Counted from the first letter of the stretch, positions 8,294-17,167 are shown. The stretch is 64,000 nt of DNA from Sediminibacterium goheungense (GCF_004361915.1 NZ_SNWP01000011.1:372001-436000); one strand, 5' to 3'. The notes: generated from the sequence alone by a model not told the origin. Numbers and translations are program-made.

Positions 8294-10537
8294 ATGTTGT
8301 ATCGAATGGATAAACTCAAACAATATTTTTCGGGTTTCTGGTTCTCTATGCCTGTACAGTTATTGCTACTGCATTTTCGCAGGTATCAGGTGTTTCTGGT
8401 ATTCTGGTATGTACTTTTTTCAACAGTAGCAGGTGGATTCATGCGCACTTTTGGTGCGGACTCACTTTTTCTTGCACCTGAATATTTTGGTAAGATCAAT
8501 GTACTGAGTACCGCCATTGTTGGGTTTGCACTGGGTATATTTATCATGAGCTGGAACATCACTACATTTATTTTATTCAGTAAATATTTTCGTTTTCTCG
8601 CCACTACAGCTCAACCCTTTTTAAAATACTGTATTAATAATGCAGTACTGCCGGTTATTTTTCTGGTATTTTATTTTTCTAAAGCTGTTTCTTATGCCAG
8701 ATACCAGGAGTTGTTTGGCGCTACAGAAATTTCATGGATGGTATTGGGTTTTGCTGGAGGTATCATAACTTCTATACTCATTGCTTTCGCCTATTTTTTC
8801 GGAGCTGATAAAACGATTTACAGAAGCATGGCGAGTGTAATTGATACAGCCAATGTACACTATGCACTGGTTTCAAAAAACAATCCCTTACCTAAAGAAC
8901 GAACAGAGCTTCGTATTGACTGGTTCTTCAGTGCTAAAATGGCATTGCGTAAACCCAGAGATGTAAGGCATTACAGTCTGGCATTTCTGGATACTGTTTT
9001 TAAAAGGCATCACTTTGCAGCCGTAATTGCAATTGCCATTGCTTTCTTTTTTTTGATAGGTATAGGTTATATCTCTGATACAAGATTGTTTCAACTGCCA
9101 GCCGCTGCCAGTATTACAGTATTCTTTGCCATTCTTATTGCGGCGGCAGGAGCTATCTCAACATTTCTACATAGCTGGAGTATTCCGGTGATGGTTCTTG
9201 TATACCTCTTTGTGAATTTTTTATACCAGAAAGATATCATTGATCTCAGGAACAAAGCTTATGGATTGGATTATTCCTCAAAAACGGTGCGGCCGGTTTA
9301 TTCCAGAGAGTCTGTTATGCATCAGGCAGGCAGTGCCGAAATAGCTGCCGATAAGCAGGTGTATATAAATATGCTGAATCAATGGAAAAAAAAGCAGGGA
9401 ACGACTAAGCCGGTGATGTATCTGATTAATACAAGTGGAGGTGGTATCAGAAGCGCCACTTTTACCATGAATGCATTACAGCAACTGGATAGTATGTTTG
9501 GTGGTAAACTCCTGCAACAAACTTTCCTTATCAGCGGTGCATCGGGCGGTATGCTGGGAGCTGCTTATTTCAGGGAGCTGTATTACCGGAAACAAAAGGG
9601 AGAGAAAATCAATCTTCAGGATAAGCAGTACATTGATGATATTTCAAACGATTTATTAAATCCGCTGTTCTCATCTTTTGTTACCCGCGATCTTATTGGG
9701 CCTGCAAAGCCTTTTACCAAACATGGATATAGTTATACAAAGGACCGGGGTTATGCTTTCGAACAAAAACTAAACGAAAATACCCATGGATATCTTAACA
9801 GAACTTTGAATGATTATAAAGAACCTGAAGCAAAAGCGGAGATACCGCTGATTTTTTTTAATGCGGTGATTACAAGAGACGGACGAAAGCTTGTGATGGC
9901 TACTCACCCTGCAAGGTTTATGACAAGGCCACTTACTGATTCGACCAGTATTCTTCCCTTTGATGCAGATGCAATCGATTTCCGTAGTTTTTTTGATAAA
10001 CAGAATGCTGGTAATATTGGTGTACTCTCAGCACTTAGGATGAATGCTACTTTCCCTTATGTATTACCCAATGTATGGTTACCCACAAATCCGGTTATTG
10101 ATGTAATGGATGCAGGATTACGTGACAATTTCGGTCAGGAAACATCTTTGCGTTTTATCGAAGTATTCCGTGATTGGCTAAAGGAAAATACCAGCAAAGT
10201 AGTGTTACTGCAGTTGCGTGACAGAAGTTTGAGCGATTGGGACAGGCCCTTGGAAGGAACAAGCCTGTTTGGCACTTTTACCAAACCTTTTTTATTACTA
10301 CAGAATAACTGGTACAAGCTGCAGGATTATTATCAGCACGACCAACTGGCATTTAGTTTTGAAGCATATGGACCTCAGTTTCACCGGATCTGTTTTCAAT
10401 ATGTGCCCTCCAGAAAAGAAGCGCCTGCCAGTCTCAGCTTTCATATAACCGCTGCAGAAAAAAGAGATATCGCCCTCGCACTGAAGGCAGAAGATAACCG
10501 GAAAGAATTCAAACGTTTAAGGAGCCTTATGAAATAA
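8294..10537 (+). CDS. Membrane-anchored patatin-like phospholipase
   Basis: A 747-residue protein with a hydrophobic N-terminal half and a patatin-type lipase domain. Several transmembrane segments lie in residues about 30-330 (for example LLLLHFRRYQVFLVFWYVLF and a run of A/I/F near 250-300). The lipase domain has oxyanion motif SGGGIRS (about 381-387), nucleophile elbow SGASGG (Ser417) and the dyad aspartate in VMDAGLRDNFG (Asp606, DAG in place of DGG). It probably hydrolyses lipid acyl chains at the membrane. The start could also be ATG 8306 (MDKLKQ). The stop codon abuts that of the convergent lipid kinase gene without any spacer. The substrate is unknown. Confidence 0.85.
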   Translation: MLYRMDKLKQYFSGFWFSMPVQLLLLHFRRYQVFLVFWYVLFSTVAGGFMRTFGADSLFLAPEYFGKINVLSTAIVGFALGIFIMSWNITTFILFSKYFRFLATTAQPFLKYCINNAVLPVIFLVFYFSKAVSYARYQELFGATEISWMVLGFAGGIITSILIAFAYFFGADKTIYRSMASVIDTANVHYALVSKNNPLPKERTELRIDWFFSAKMALRKPRDVRHYSLAFLDTVFKRHHFAAVIAIAIAFFFLIGIGYISDTRLFQLPAAASITVFFAILIAAAGAISTFLHSWSIPVMVLVYLFVNFLYQKDIIDLRNKAYGLDYSSKTVRPVYSRESVMHQAGSAEIAADKQVYINMLNQWKKKQGTTKPVMYLINTSGGGIRSATFTMNALQQLDSMFGGKLLQQTFLISGASGGMLGAAYFRELYYRKQKGEKINLQDKQYIDDISNDLLNPLFSSFVTRDLIGPAKPFTKHGYSYTKDRGYAFEQKLNENTHGYLNRTLNDYKEPEAKAEIPLIFFNAVITRDGRKLVMATHPARFMTRPLTDSTSILPFDADAIDFRSFFDKQNAGNIGVLSALRMNATFPYVLPNVWLPTNPVIDVMDAGLRDNFGQETSLRFIEVFRDWLKENTSKVVLLQLRDRSLSDWDRPLEGTSLFGTFTKPFLLLQNNWYKLQDYYQHDQLAFSFEAYGPQFHRICFQYVPSRKEAPASLSFHITAAEKRDIALALKAEDNRKEFKRLRSLMK

Positions 10538-11449
10538 TCAGGCAGGCTGTATTAACAGAAAATAGTCTTTCATGATGCTGATGGTAAATTCATCTGCTGT
10601 TTCTCTTGGCTCCCCATCAATATGTAAAGGTGCTAGTTTTAAATTGCGTATGGTGATCTGCGGTGTCTGGAAGTAGAGAATATTCTTCTTGGTCATATCT
10701 TCTACCAGTTGCTGTAATTTATTATTACCTCTGATTTGACGTAGAATAGCGAAAGGTAATTTAGCCTTGTTCATTTTTTGTACAATTACAATATCCAGCA
10801 TGCCATCGCTCAGACTGGCCTGTGGTGCAATTTTGAAATTGTTACCAAACTGATTACTATTGGCTATACTGATAAAAAAAGCGTCTGAAAAAAAGGAAAA
10901 ATTCTCGAGTTTAATTTCAAACTGATAAGGAGTGGCTTTAAAATAGTTGATAATGCTTTGCTGTGTATAGGTGAGTAGTCCGCGGGAAGCCTTGCTCGCA
11001 AAATCATGTGCCACCTGAGCATCAAAGCCAATACCACTTAACATGCAGGAATAATGGTTGTTTACCATGAATGCATCAATAGGCCTGGCTGAACCTTCAA
11101 AAATAAGTGAGAGCGCCAGTTCTGGTTTGGTAGGAATCCTGGCAGCCAATGCAAGGCCGTTACCTGAACCCAGCGGAATAATACCGAACCTGACCGGCAG
11201 TTCATGTAAGGCCTGTGTAACCTGATTAACGGTACCGTCGCCTCCAATGATTACCACATCAGTAATATGTTCTGCTCTTATTTTTTCGCGGAGAAGTTGG
11301 TAATGCCCACCGGCATTTGTATGCATAATTTCAAAGAGAATACCTCTGGAAGTCGTCTCTTTTTCGATTAATTTTTTGATCCCGTCTTTTTTCGACGTAC
11401 CCGAAATAGGGTTTACGAGGTAAACAATTTTTCTTTCCATCAGCTCCAA
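10538..11449 (-). CDS. Diacylglycerol kinase family (YegS-like) lipid kinase
   Basis: A 303-residue ATP-dependent lipid kinase of the DAGK catalytic family. The N-terminal VYLVNPISGT and the nucleotide motif IIGGDGTVNQV (about 65-76) are diagnostic. LGSGNGLALA and the C-terminal LHIDGEPRE are also present. It probably phosphorylates diacylglycerol or a sphingoid/ceramide lipid at the inner membrane. Sphingolipids are common in this phylum, but the substrate is not determined by the sequence. The start could also be the Met at codon 5 (MERKIVYLVNP). It is convergent and directly adjacent to the patatin gene, so both neighbours concern membrane lipids. Confidence 0.9.
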   Translation of the reverse strand: MELMERKIVYLVNPISGTSKKDGIKKLIEKETTSRGILFEIMHTNAGGHYQLLREKIRAEHITDVVIIGGDGTVNQVTQALHELPVRFGIIPLGSGNGLALAARIPTKPELALSLIFEGSARPIDAFMVNNHYSCMLSGIGFDAQVAHDFASKASRGLLTYTQQSIINYFKATPYQFEIKLENFSFFSDAFFISIANSNQFGNNFKIAPQASLSDGMLDIVIVQKMNKAKLPFAILRQIRGNNKLQQLVEDMTKKNILYFQTPQITIRNLKLAPLHIDGEPRETADEFTISIMKDYFLLIQPA

Positions 11450-11547
11450 CGTTAAAATGAATATAGCCTTACTACAGGATCAGTCGTTTATAAGGCTGCA
11501 ATATTGCATTTTCTTTCTGTAAAATCCTGTTAAACTAGGTTAACAGT

Positions 11548-12603
11548 TTACCACTTCAGCAAGGCACTGGCCCAGGTAAAACCACTACCAAAAGCAGCCA
11601 GACAAACAAGATCGCCATCTCTGATCAATCCTTTTTCCCATGCTTCACAAAGCGCAATAGGCACAGATGCGGCTGTAGTATTACCGTAGGATTGGATGTT
11701 ATTATAAACCTGTTCATCACTTAAGCCCAGCTTCTGCTGTACAAACTGGCTGATACGCAGATTGGCCTGGTGAGGAATCAGCATATTGATATCAGATGGT
11801 TGTAACCCATTTTGCTGCAGGGCTTCCATGATGACTTCCGGAAATTTTACAACGGCTTTCTTGAATACAGAAGGACCATCCATATTCGGGAAATTCTGTG
11901 CCTTATCAATCATGTTATGGCTCATGAACATTTGCCCGATTTCCGCATCATCAAAATCTGCATAGTTTTTATCGGCCCAGTAATTGGCATGTGTACCGGG
12001 GTTATACATGGCCAATATTTCAGCCGATTCTCCATCACTGTGTAAATGGGTACTTAAAATACCCTGTCCCTTTTTTTCTGTAGGTTGTAAAACAACGGCG
12101 CCAGCACCATCGCCAAAAATGACAGATACATTTCTGCCACGGGTAGAGAAGTCCAGTCCGAATGAATGTTTTTCACTACCTACAACCAATACATTTTTAT
12201 ACATGCCTGTTTTAATAAACTGATCGGCTACACTCAATGCATAAACAAAACCACTGCACTGGTTACGGATATCCAATGCGCCTACTTCTCCCATTTTCAT
12301 GGCTCTCTGAAGGAGTACACCACAGCCAGGGAAATAATAATCGGGCGATAAAGTAGCAAAAACAATAAAGTCTATTTCTTCAACGGTAGTACCTGCGCGT
12401 TCAATGGCAATGCGTGCAGCTTCAACAGCCATCGTAGTAGTGGTTTCTTCGGTACGATGTGCGTATCGCCTTTCCTTGATACCTGTTCTTTCCTGTATCC
12501 ATTCATCACTTGTTTCCATGTACTTAGTGAGGTCATGATTGGTAACTACGTTTTTGGGTACGTACATACCAATACCTGCAATTTTGCTACTGGGCATAGG
12601 CAA
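11548..12603 (-). CDS. fabH: 3-oxoacyl-ACP synthase III (FabH-like ketoacyl synthase)
   Basis: Condenses an acyl-CoA starter with malonyl-ACP to begin fatty acid synthesis. The 351-residue thiolase-fold protein has the catalytic triad: Cys116 in RNQCSGFVYAL, His in IPHQANLRI (about 280) and Asn in SYGNTTAASVPIA (about 311). Bacteroidota carry several FabH paralogues, and this one is slightly longer than E. coli FabH. It could therefore act in a secondary acyl pathway rather than the primary one. No other fab genes are adjacent. A heptamer-repeat hairpin lies immediately upstream. Confidence 0.88.
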   Translation of the reverse strand: MPMPSSKIAGIGMYVPKNVVTNHDLTKYMETSDEWIQERTGIKERRYAHRTEETTTTMAVEAARIAIERAGTTVEEIDFIVFATLSPDYYFPGCGVLLQRAMKMGEVGALDIRNQCSGFVYALSVADQFIKTGMYKNVLVVGSEKHSFGLDFSTRGRNVSVIFGDGAGAVVLQPTEKKGQGILSTHLHSDGESAEILAMYNPGTHANYWADKNYADFDDAEIGQMFMSHNMIDKAQNFPNMDGPSVFKKAVVKFPEVIMEALQQNGLQPSDINMLIPHQANLRISQFVQQKLGLSDEQVYNNIQSYGNTTAASVPIALCEAWEKGLIRDGDLVCLAAFGSGFTWASALLKW

Positions 12604-12639
12604 TCGTTTTTCTAAGGGCTAATATAGGTATTTATCGTG

Positions 12640-12748
12640 GTGAATGGTGAATGGTGAATGGTCAATAAGACGGTTGGTTCATGCAATATGATCTATAGAT
12701 TATTGAATGAATACCTGGCATATTCACCATTGATCATTCACCATTCAC
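12640..12748. repeat. Inverted heptamer repeat (GTGAATG family)
   Basis: Three tandem copies of GTGAATG begin at 12640. They face an inverted set of CATTCAC units at 12721-12748. GTGAATGGTGAATG (12640-12653) is perfectly complementary to CATTCACCATTCAC (12735-12748), leaving about 80 nt between the arms. It sits between the alpha/beta hydrolase stop and the fabH start. Similar units occur at 22508-22529 and 51962-52018. Confidence 0.8.
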
Positions 12749-12752
12749 ATGA

Positions 12753-13739
12753 TCACATTTTCAACAATTCTTTCATAAATCTGGCAGCTTCCTTTTCAAC
12801 TGTAACAACATCTTTCGATTGTATAGGTGAACCCAATACATGGCTGCCTGCATTGGGAATGGGTATCATTCTTTTCATACCGGCAGGTGTACTCACTTCT
12901 TCAAACATTTTTTTCATCGCACTTACTTTCACAACCGGGTCCTGTTCTTTTTCATTTTTATAATAATACAGGGTAAGAAGAGGCTGTTGTATTTTTTCAA
13001 AAGTCTTTTTGTTCATCGTTGTTTCCAATAGCTCCTGTAATTCCGTTACTGCTTCGAGCCGGTAAGTCTGGTTCCAGTATTTTTTATATTCATCAGTTTT
13101 ATTGGGAATGATATTCATCTTGCCTCCTTTTACGAGCCTTGCAATCTGTAAACCCCATGGATTGTTGGTGATCCATGCATTTGGATCGTTAATGGCAATA
13201 TTGGGTGATAATAAAATCAGTCCTGCAATTTCGGGATAGGCTGCTGCCAATTGTAAAGCCAGTGTACCTCCTGTTGAAGTACCCATCATAATCACTTTTT
13301 CACCCAGCTGTTTTCCGATTGCATACGCTTCCTTGGCTGTTTCCCATAAGCTGGTGGCTGTCATGTTTAATAAAGCGTCTGAAGTATCAATACCGTGAGC
13401 CGACAAACGTGCCAGATATAAATTGGCGCCAAATTGTTTGGCCAGATTTCTGTGCACAGGATTGCCTTCTTCCTGACTGGCACTGAACCCATGCAAATAC
13501 ACAATGGCATAGGCTGTTTTAGTGTGTGCAGAATCGTTTGCCCATACTACCCTTGCCTGGTTATCAGGTTTGATAGAGTGTTTAGCCTCCAGTAAACCAA
13601 CAAAGGCATCAATACTGTCCGGGGTAGCAGGTATAGAGGGCAACTGGGTAGCATAAACAGGGGTATCAGGGTGAGGGCCGAGCAGGTAGACCACAAAAAG
13701 AATGGCGATCAAAACCAGCAGTTTTTTCAGCAATCGCAT
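12753..13739 (-). CDS. Alpha/beta hydrolase (esterase/lipase-like), membrane-anchored or exported
   Basis: A 328-residue alpha/beta hydrolase. The N-terminus (MRLLKKLLVLIAILFVVYLL) is an uncleaved anchor or signal sequence, so the enzyme probably acts in the periplasm. The nucleophile elbow is MGTSTGG (Ser near 155) and an oxyanion-type YLHGFSAS lies upstream (about 97). The likely acid is the Asp in EKEQDPVVK (about 273) and the likely base the His in NAGSHVLGSP (about 306). The arrangement resembles monoglyceride lipase or carboxylesterase families. The substrate is unknown. Confidence 0.85.
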   Translation of the reverse strand: MRLLKKLLVLIAILFVVYLLGPHPDTPVYATQLPSIPATPDSIDAFVGLLEAKHSIKPDNQARVVWANDSAHTKTAYAIVYLHGFSASQEEGNPVHRNLAKQFGANLYLARLSAHGIDTSDALLNMTATSLWETAKEAYAIGKQLGEKVIMMGTSTGGTLALQLAAAYPEIAGLILLSPNIAINDPNAWITNNPWGLQIARLVKGGKMNIIPNKTDEYKKYWNQTYRLEAVTELQELLETTMNKKTFEKIQQPLLTLYYYKNEKEQDPVVKVSAMKKMFEEVSTPAGMKRMIPIPNAGSHVLGSPIQSKDVVTVEKEAARFMKELLKM

Positions 13740-13896
13740 AAAAATAAATGTTTACCGTAAGATAAGCATAGTTACAGAAACCCCGGATAGTACAGAAAAT
13801 ACAAGATAAAATCTATTGTTTTGCATTGAAATACATATAGTTAGGTGTTATTCGAACCATTTAGGCACCAATCCCCGTTAAGTTTATGTATCTGCT

Positions 13897-13926
13897 TTGC
13901 CCTCCGGCCATAAAGCCGTACCTTTG
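13897..13926 (+). promoter_or_regulatory. Promoter of typA (Bacteroidota -33/-7 type)
   Basis: TTG at 13897-13899 and TACCTTTG at 13919-13926 are separated by 19 bases, matching the phylum consensus TTG-N(17-23)-TAnnTTTG. The -7 element ends 18 bases before the ATG, so the leader would be about 13 nt. Confidence 0.75.
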
Positions 13927-13943
13927 CAGCCTTAAAATTTTAC

Positions 13944-15758
13944 ATGGAAATAAGAAACATTGCCATTATTGCACACGTTGACCATGGCAAAACAACCCTG
14001 GTAGACAGGATTCTACACGCTACCAAAGTATTCAGGGATAATCAGGATACCGGTGAATTAATTATGGATAGTAATGACCTTGAAAAGGAAAGAGGTATTA
14101 CCATCTTCAGTAAAAATGCAGCCGTTACCTATAATGGTATTAAAATAAATGTAATTGATACACCGGGTCACAGCGACTTTGGTGGAGAAGTGGAAAGGGT
14201 ATTGAAAATGGCAGATGGTGTAATTCTGCTTGTGGATGCCTTTGAAGGTCCTATGCCCCAGACACGTTTTGTACTGCAGAAAGCCTTACAACTGAACCTG
14301 CATCCGATTGTAGTAATTAATAAGGTGGATAAACCCAATTGCCGTCCTGATGAAGTACATGATGCAGTATTTGAATTGTTTTTTAACCTTGATGCAACAG
14401 AAGAGCAGCTGAATTTCCCTACTTTCTATGGTAGTGGCAAAAATGGTTGGTTCAATGATAGCTTAACACCAACAGAAGACATCCTTCCGTTGATGGATGG
14501 TATTATTAAATATGTACCTGCTCCCAAAGTAAATGAAGGTACATTGCAGTTACAGATTACCTCACTTGATTACTCATCTTTCCTTGGCCGTATAGCCATT
14601 GGTAAAGTAACCCGAGGCTCTATTAAAGAGAACCAGCAGATTGCATTGGTACAGGCTGATGGTACCATTAAGAAAATACGCGTAAAAGAATTGTATGTGT
14701 TCGAAGGAATGGGTAAGCGTAAGGTAACGGAAGTATTATCTGGTGATCTCTGTGCTGTAGTAGGTCTGGAAGATTTTAATATTGGTGATACCATTGCTGA
14801 TGCAGAGAATCCTGAAGCATTGCCTGTTATCAGTGTGGATGAGCCGACCATGAGCATGACTTTCAGTATCAACAACTCGCCTTTCTTTGGTCGCGACGGT
14901 AAGTTTGTGACTTCTCGTCACCTGCGTGACCGTTTGATGAAAGAAACAGAGAAGAATCTGGCATTGCGCGTAGAAGATACAGATAGCGCAGATAGTTTTC
15001 TGGTATACGGTCGTGGTATTCTTCACTTGGGTGTATTGGTAGAAACCATGCGTCGTGAAGGATATGAACTCACCGTTGGTAACCCTCAGGTATTGGTAAA
15101 ACATATCGATGGTAAGAAACATGAGCCTTATGAGATACTGGTAGTGGATGTGCCAAGTGAGTTTAGCGGTAAGGTAATCGATCTGGTTACACAACGTAAA
15201 GGTGAAATGCTGGTAATGGAAAGCAAGGGCGAAATGCAGCACCTGGAATTCGATATTCCATCAAGAGGGCTGATTGGTCTTCGCTCTCAAATGTTAACGA
15301 ATACTGCAGGTGAAGCTGTAATGGCACACCGCTTTAATGAATACAAGCCCTGGAAAGGACCCATCCCCGGAAGAAACAATGGTGTATTGATTGCCAAGTT
15401 CCAGGGTGTTACCACTGCTTACTCTATCGATAAATTACAGGATAGAGGTAGTTTCTTTATTGATCCGGGAGAAGAAGTATACGTAGGTCAGATCATTGCT
15501 GAGCATATTAAGCCCGGAGACCTGAACGTGAATGCGGTAGAAGCCAAAAAACTCACCAACCACCGTGCAAGCGGTAGTGATGACAGTGTTCGTATTACAC
15601 CCAAACTCCAGTTTACACTGGAGGAGTGTATGGAATATATTCAGCAGGATGAGTGTATTGAGGTTACGCCTAAAAACATTCGTATGCGTAAAACCGTATT
15701 GAATGAAGAAGACAGAAAGAAAGTAGCCAGAAGTATGCAGTCTGAAGCGGCTGGATAA
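13944..15758 (+). CDS. typA: Translational GTPase TypA/BipA
   Basis: A ribosome-associated elongation-factor-type GTPase involved in 50S assembly and stress adaptation. The 604 residues match the family length. GTP-binding motifs are AHVDHGKTT (residues 10-18), the switch region ERGITIFSKNAAV, DTPGHSDFGGEV and NKVDKPN. EF-Tu domain II, an EF-G-like domain and the specific C-terminal domain follow. The gene has a good consensus promoter and a strong terminator, so it is monocistronic. Confidence 0.97.
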   Translation: MEIRNIAIIAHVDHGKTTLVDRILHATKVFRDNQDTGELIMDSNDLEKERGITIFSKNAAVTYNGIKINVIDTPGHSDFGGEVERVLKMADGVILLVDAFEGPMPQTRFVLQKALQLNLHPIVVINKVDKPNCRPDEVHDAVFELFFNLDATEEQLNFPTFYGSGKNGWFNDSLTPTEDILPLMDGIIKYVPAPKVNEGTLQLQITSLDYSSFLGRIAIGKVTRGSIKENQQIALVQADGTIKKIRVKELYVFEGMGKRKVTEVLSGDLCAVVGLEDFNIGDTIADAENPEALPVISVDEPTMSMTFSINNSPFFGRDGKFVTSRHLRDRLMKETEKNLALRVEDTDSADSFLVYGRGILHLGVLVETMRREGYELTVGNPQVLVKHIDGKKHEPYEILVVDVPSEFSGKVIDLVTQRKGEMLVMESKGEMQHLEFDIPSRGLIGLRSQMLTNTAGEAVMAHRFNEYKPWKGPIPGRNNGVLIAKFQGVTTAYSIDKLQDRGSFFIDPGEEVYVGQIIAEHIKPGDLNVNAVEAKKLTNHRASGSDDSVRITPKLQFTLEECMEYIQQDECIEVTPKNIRMRKTVLNEEDRKKVARSMQSEAAG

Positions 15759-15780
15759 TTAGATACCTGATAAATAGTCA

Positions 15781-15814
15781 AAAGCCATCCCGTCGTAGAC
15801 GGGATGGCTTTTTT
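15781..15814. terminator. Bidirectional terminator between typA and the GNAT gene
   Basis: Arms AAAGCCATCCCGTC (15781-15794) and GACGGGATGGCTTT (15798-15811) form a 14 bp stem with a 3 nt loop, followed by T on the plus strand and preceded by A. It serves the convergent typA and acetyltransferase genes. Confidence 0.9.
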
Positions 15815-16268
15815 ATGGGATTAATTTTTTCCGGAAACAAACACTATTCTCCACACCGGCATATTGTCCATAATTGGGAATAATACTATATCCATTTTTC
15901 TGATACAACGCAATTGCTTCCGGTTGTCGTTTACCTGTTTCCAGAACAGCAGTTGTATAATTTTCTTCTTTTGCCCATTGTTCCAATGCTTCCAGTATAC
16001 GAGAGGCATAGCCTTTTGAACGGTAAGAAGGTAAGGTATACATACGTTTTACTTCGACGGTAGCTTGCTCAATTTCTTTAAAAGCGCCACAGGCAACAGC
16101 TGTATTATCATCATATAAAATAACAACATGAGCGAGTTGCTGTATGCCATTAAACTGGTGATAGAATGCATGTTCATCGCCATCTCTTGCAGCCAGATCA
16201 GCATCCAGTTGCTGAACCAGTGCGATGAAATCGGCGTTTGCAGAATCGGTTTTACTGATGCGATACAT
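15813..16268 (-). CDS. GNAT family N-acetyltransferase
   Basis: A 151-residue acetyl-CoA-dependent transferase. The start is set at ATG 16268 (MYRISKTDSANADF); codons upstream of it in the same frame show no family resemblance. The acetyl-CoA loop appears as YRSKGYASRILEALEQWA (about 84-101), after VKRMYTLPSYR. The C-terminus has LETGKRQPEAIALYQKNGY, typical of GNAT motif B. Its start lies inside the end of the upstream zinc-ribbon gene (17 bp overlap), suggesting translational coupling. The acceptor substrate is unknown. Confidence 0.85.
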   Translation of the reverse strand: MYRISKTDSANADFIALVQQLDADLAARDGDEHAFYHQFNGIQQLAHVVILYDDNTAVACGAFKEIEQATVEVKRMYTLPSYRSKGYASRILEALEQWAKEENYTTAVLETGKRQPEAIALYQKNGYSIIPNYGQYAGVENSVCFRKKLIP

Positions 16269-16446
16269 TTTCACCTGTATGTGTATAATGGATAGTTTGT
16301 GTGGCTGCCAGTAATTGATTGGTATTACAGTTATCACCATCGCAACAGGGTAGTGCATTGGTGGTACAAACCGGACATTGATAATGTCCATGTACGTGAA
16401 CGAGTTGTACCATATGACCGCAGAAAAGGCATTGTTGTGGTTGCAT
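16252..16446 (-). CDS. Small zinc-ribbon protein
   Basis: A 64-residue protein starting at MQPQQCLFCGHMVQL. The pairs CLFC (6-9) and CPVC (24-27) can hold one zinc ion, and a further CCDGDNC cluster follows (about 34-40). There are five His between residues 10 and 65, which could add to metal binding. It has no signal peptide. The last 17 bases overlap the start of the acetyltransferase gene. A terminator for the next upstream gene lies 62 bases before its start, so these two genes form their own unit. I know of no assigned function. Confidence 0.7.
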   Translation of the reverse strand: MQPQQCLFCGHMVQLVHVHGHYQCPVCTTNALPCCDGDNCNTNQLLAATQTIHYTHTGENVSHQ

Positions 16447-16507
16447 ACCTGAAAATAAGAAGCAAAAAGGACGATCTATGGTAGAATTTGTCAACACCCG
16501 TGAAAAA

Positions 16508-16545
16508 GAACGACCGGTAAGCATATTGCAGCCAACCGGTCGTTC
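16508..16545 (-). terminator. Terminator of the small secreted protein gene
   Basis: Arms GAACGACCGGT (16508-16518) and ACCGGTCGTTC (16535-16545) make an 11 bp stem. On the minus strand it is followed by TTTTTC and lies downstream of the gene ending at 16603. Confidence 0.8.
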
Positions 16546-16602
16546 CACACAACTTGTATGTTTTCTCTATACTTACTTATTCCCTTCGACTACGCTCAGG
16601 CC

Positions 16603-17001
16603 TTATTTCCTATTTCTCTTTACCGTTACATCAGAAACTTCACGGGTGATTACATTGATATCGAAACTCTCTTTGTACACTTCTTTACCTGACTGAAACT
16701 GGAAAGTAAGTTTATTTACGTCGGCATCTTTGAGCAGTACGAACTTCTTTTCAAATTTCTTATCAGAGAAATTACTTTTAAAAAGACTTTCTCCCTCTTC
16801 ATTGATAATATTTAAGGTAACATAATTACCCATTGGATTATCAAATTTCACGTTGAAAGAGAGGTCGTTGTTGAAGAAGCCTGTGTAATTCACTTCGACC
16901 TTGGCTTTGTTGGCATCTGGTTTTTCATTGGTGCGTGCTTCGGCAGCAGTAAATAAAATAACAGATAATAAACCGGTAATGATTGCTTTTTTCATGTTCA
17001 T
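16603..17001 (-). CDS. Small secreted beta-rich protein, paralogue A
   Basis: A 132-residue protein with a signal peptide (MNMKKAIITGLLSVILFTAAEA). The mature part is rich in beta-type segments: VNYTGFFNNDLSFNVKFDNPMGNYVTLNIINEEGESLFKS and so on. It shares a clear pattern with the next gene upstream (17168-17575): F-x-V/I-K-F-D/N-N-P in the middle, L/V-x-L/I-x-N/D-x-x-G, F-x-K-x-FVL near residue 85, and a QSGKEVYKESFDINV-type end. The pair therefore arose by tandem duplication. The two genes also share an upstream sequence. The function is unknown; the protein is presumably periplasmic. Confidence 0.8.
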   Translation of the reverse strand: MNMKKAIITGLLSVILFTAAEARTNEKPDANKAKVEVNYTGFFNNDLSFNVKFDNPMGNYVTLNIINEEGESLFKSNFSDKKFEKKFVLLKDADVNKLTFQFQSGKEVYKESFDINVITREVSDVTVKRNRK

Positions 17002-17047
17002 ATTCTTTTTGCGTTAATAATAAATGACGCCTGTAGTAGGTACAGGT

Positions 17048-17076
17048 TTTCGTATCGCAATGAATATTTCGTAAAG
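17048..17076 (-). promoter_or_regulatory. Conserved upstream element of paralogue A
   Basis: Two TTTCGTA copies (17048-17054 and 17067-17073, TACGAAA on the coding strand) are spaced 19 bases apart with GCAA between them. The same arrangement occurs upstream of paralogue B at 17632-17663. This is a probable regulator or sigma-factor site. The binding protein is unknown. Confidence 0.45.
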
Positions 17077-17120
17077 CAAAAACGTAGCAATTCAATCAAG
17101 CAAGGATCGTATAGAGGTCA

Positions 17121-17158
17121 GATACCTATCTAAGAGCATTTGCTCTTAGATAGGTATC
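17121..17158. repeat. 38 nt near-perfect palindrome
   Basis: Arms GATACCTATCTAAGAGCA (17121-17138) and TGCTCTTAGATAGGTATC (17141-17158) are perfectly complementary over 18 bp with a TT loop. It lies 10 bases beyond the stop of paralogue B. It lacks a U-tract on either strand, so it is either an atypical terminator, an mRNA end stabiliser or a protein site. Confidence 0.8.
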
Positions 17159-17167
17159 GAAGTAGTA

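Noticed and set aside
8278..8313. Eleven-codon ORF with a strong AAGGAGG in front, overlapping the patatin start.
   Set aside because: Shine-Dalgarno sequences are little used in this phylum, and neither codon content nor structure suggests a leader function; likely chance.
14570..15242. Two long antisense ORFs inside typA.
   Set aside because: They are shadows of a strongly conserved gene; no family resemblance and no promoter.
16269..16391. 41-codon N-terminal extension of the acetyltransferase.
   Set aside because: It overlaps the zinc-ribbon gene in another frame and has no GNAT resemblance; ATG 16268 fits better.
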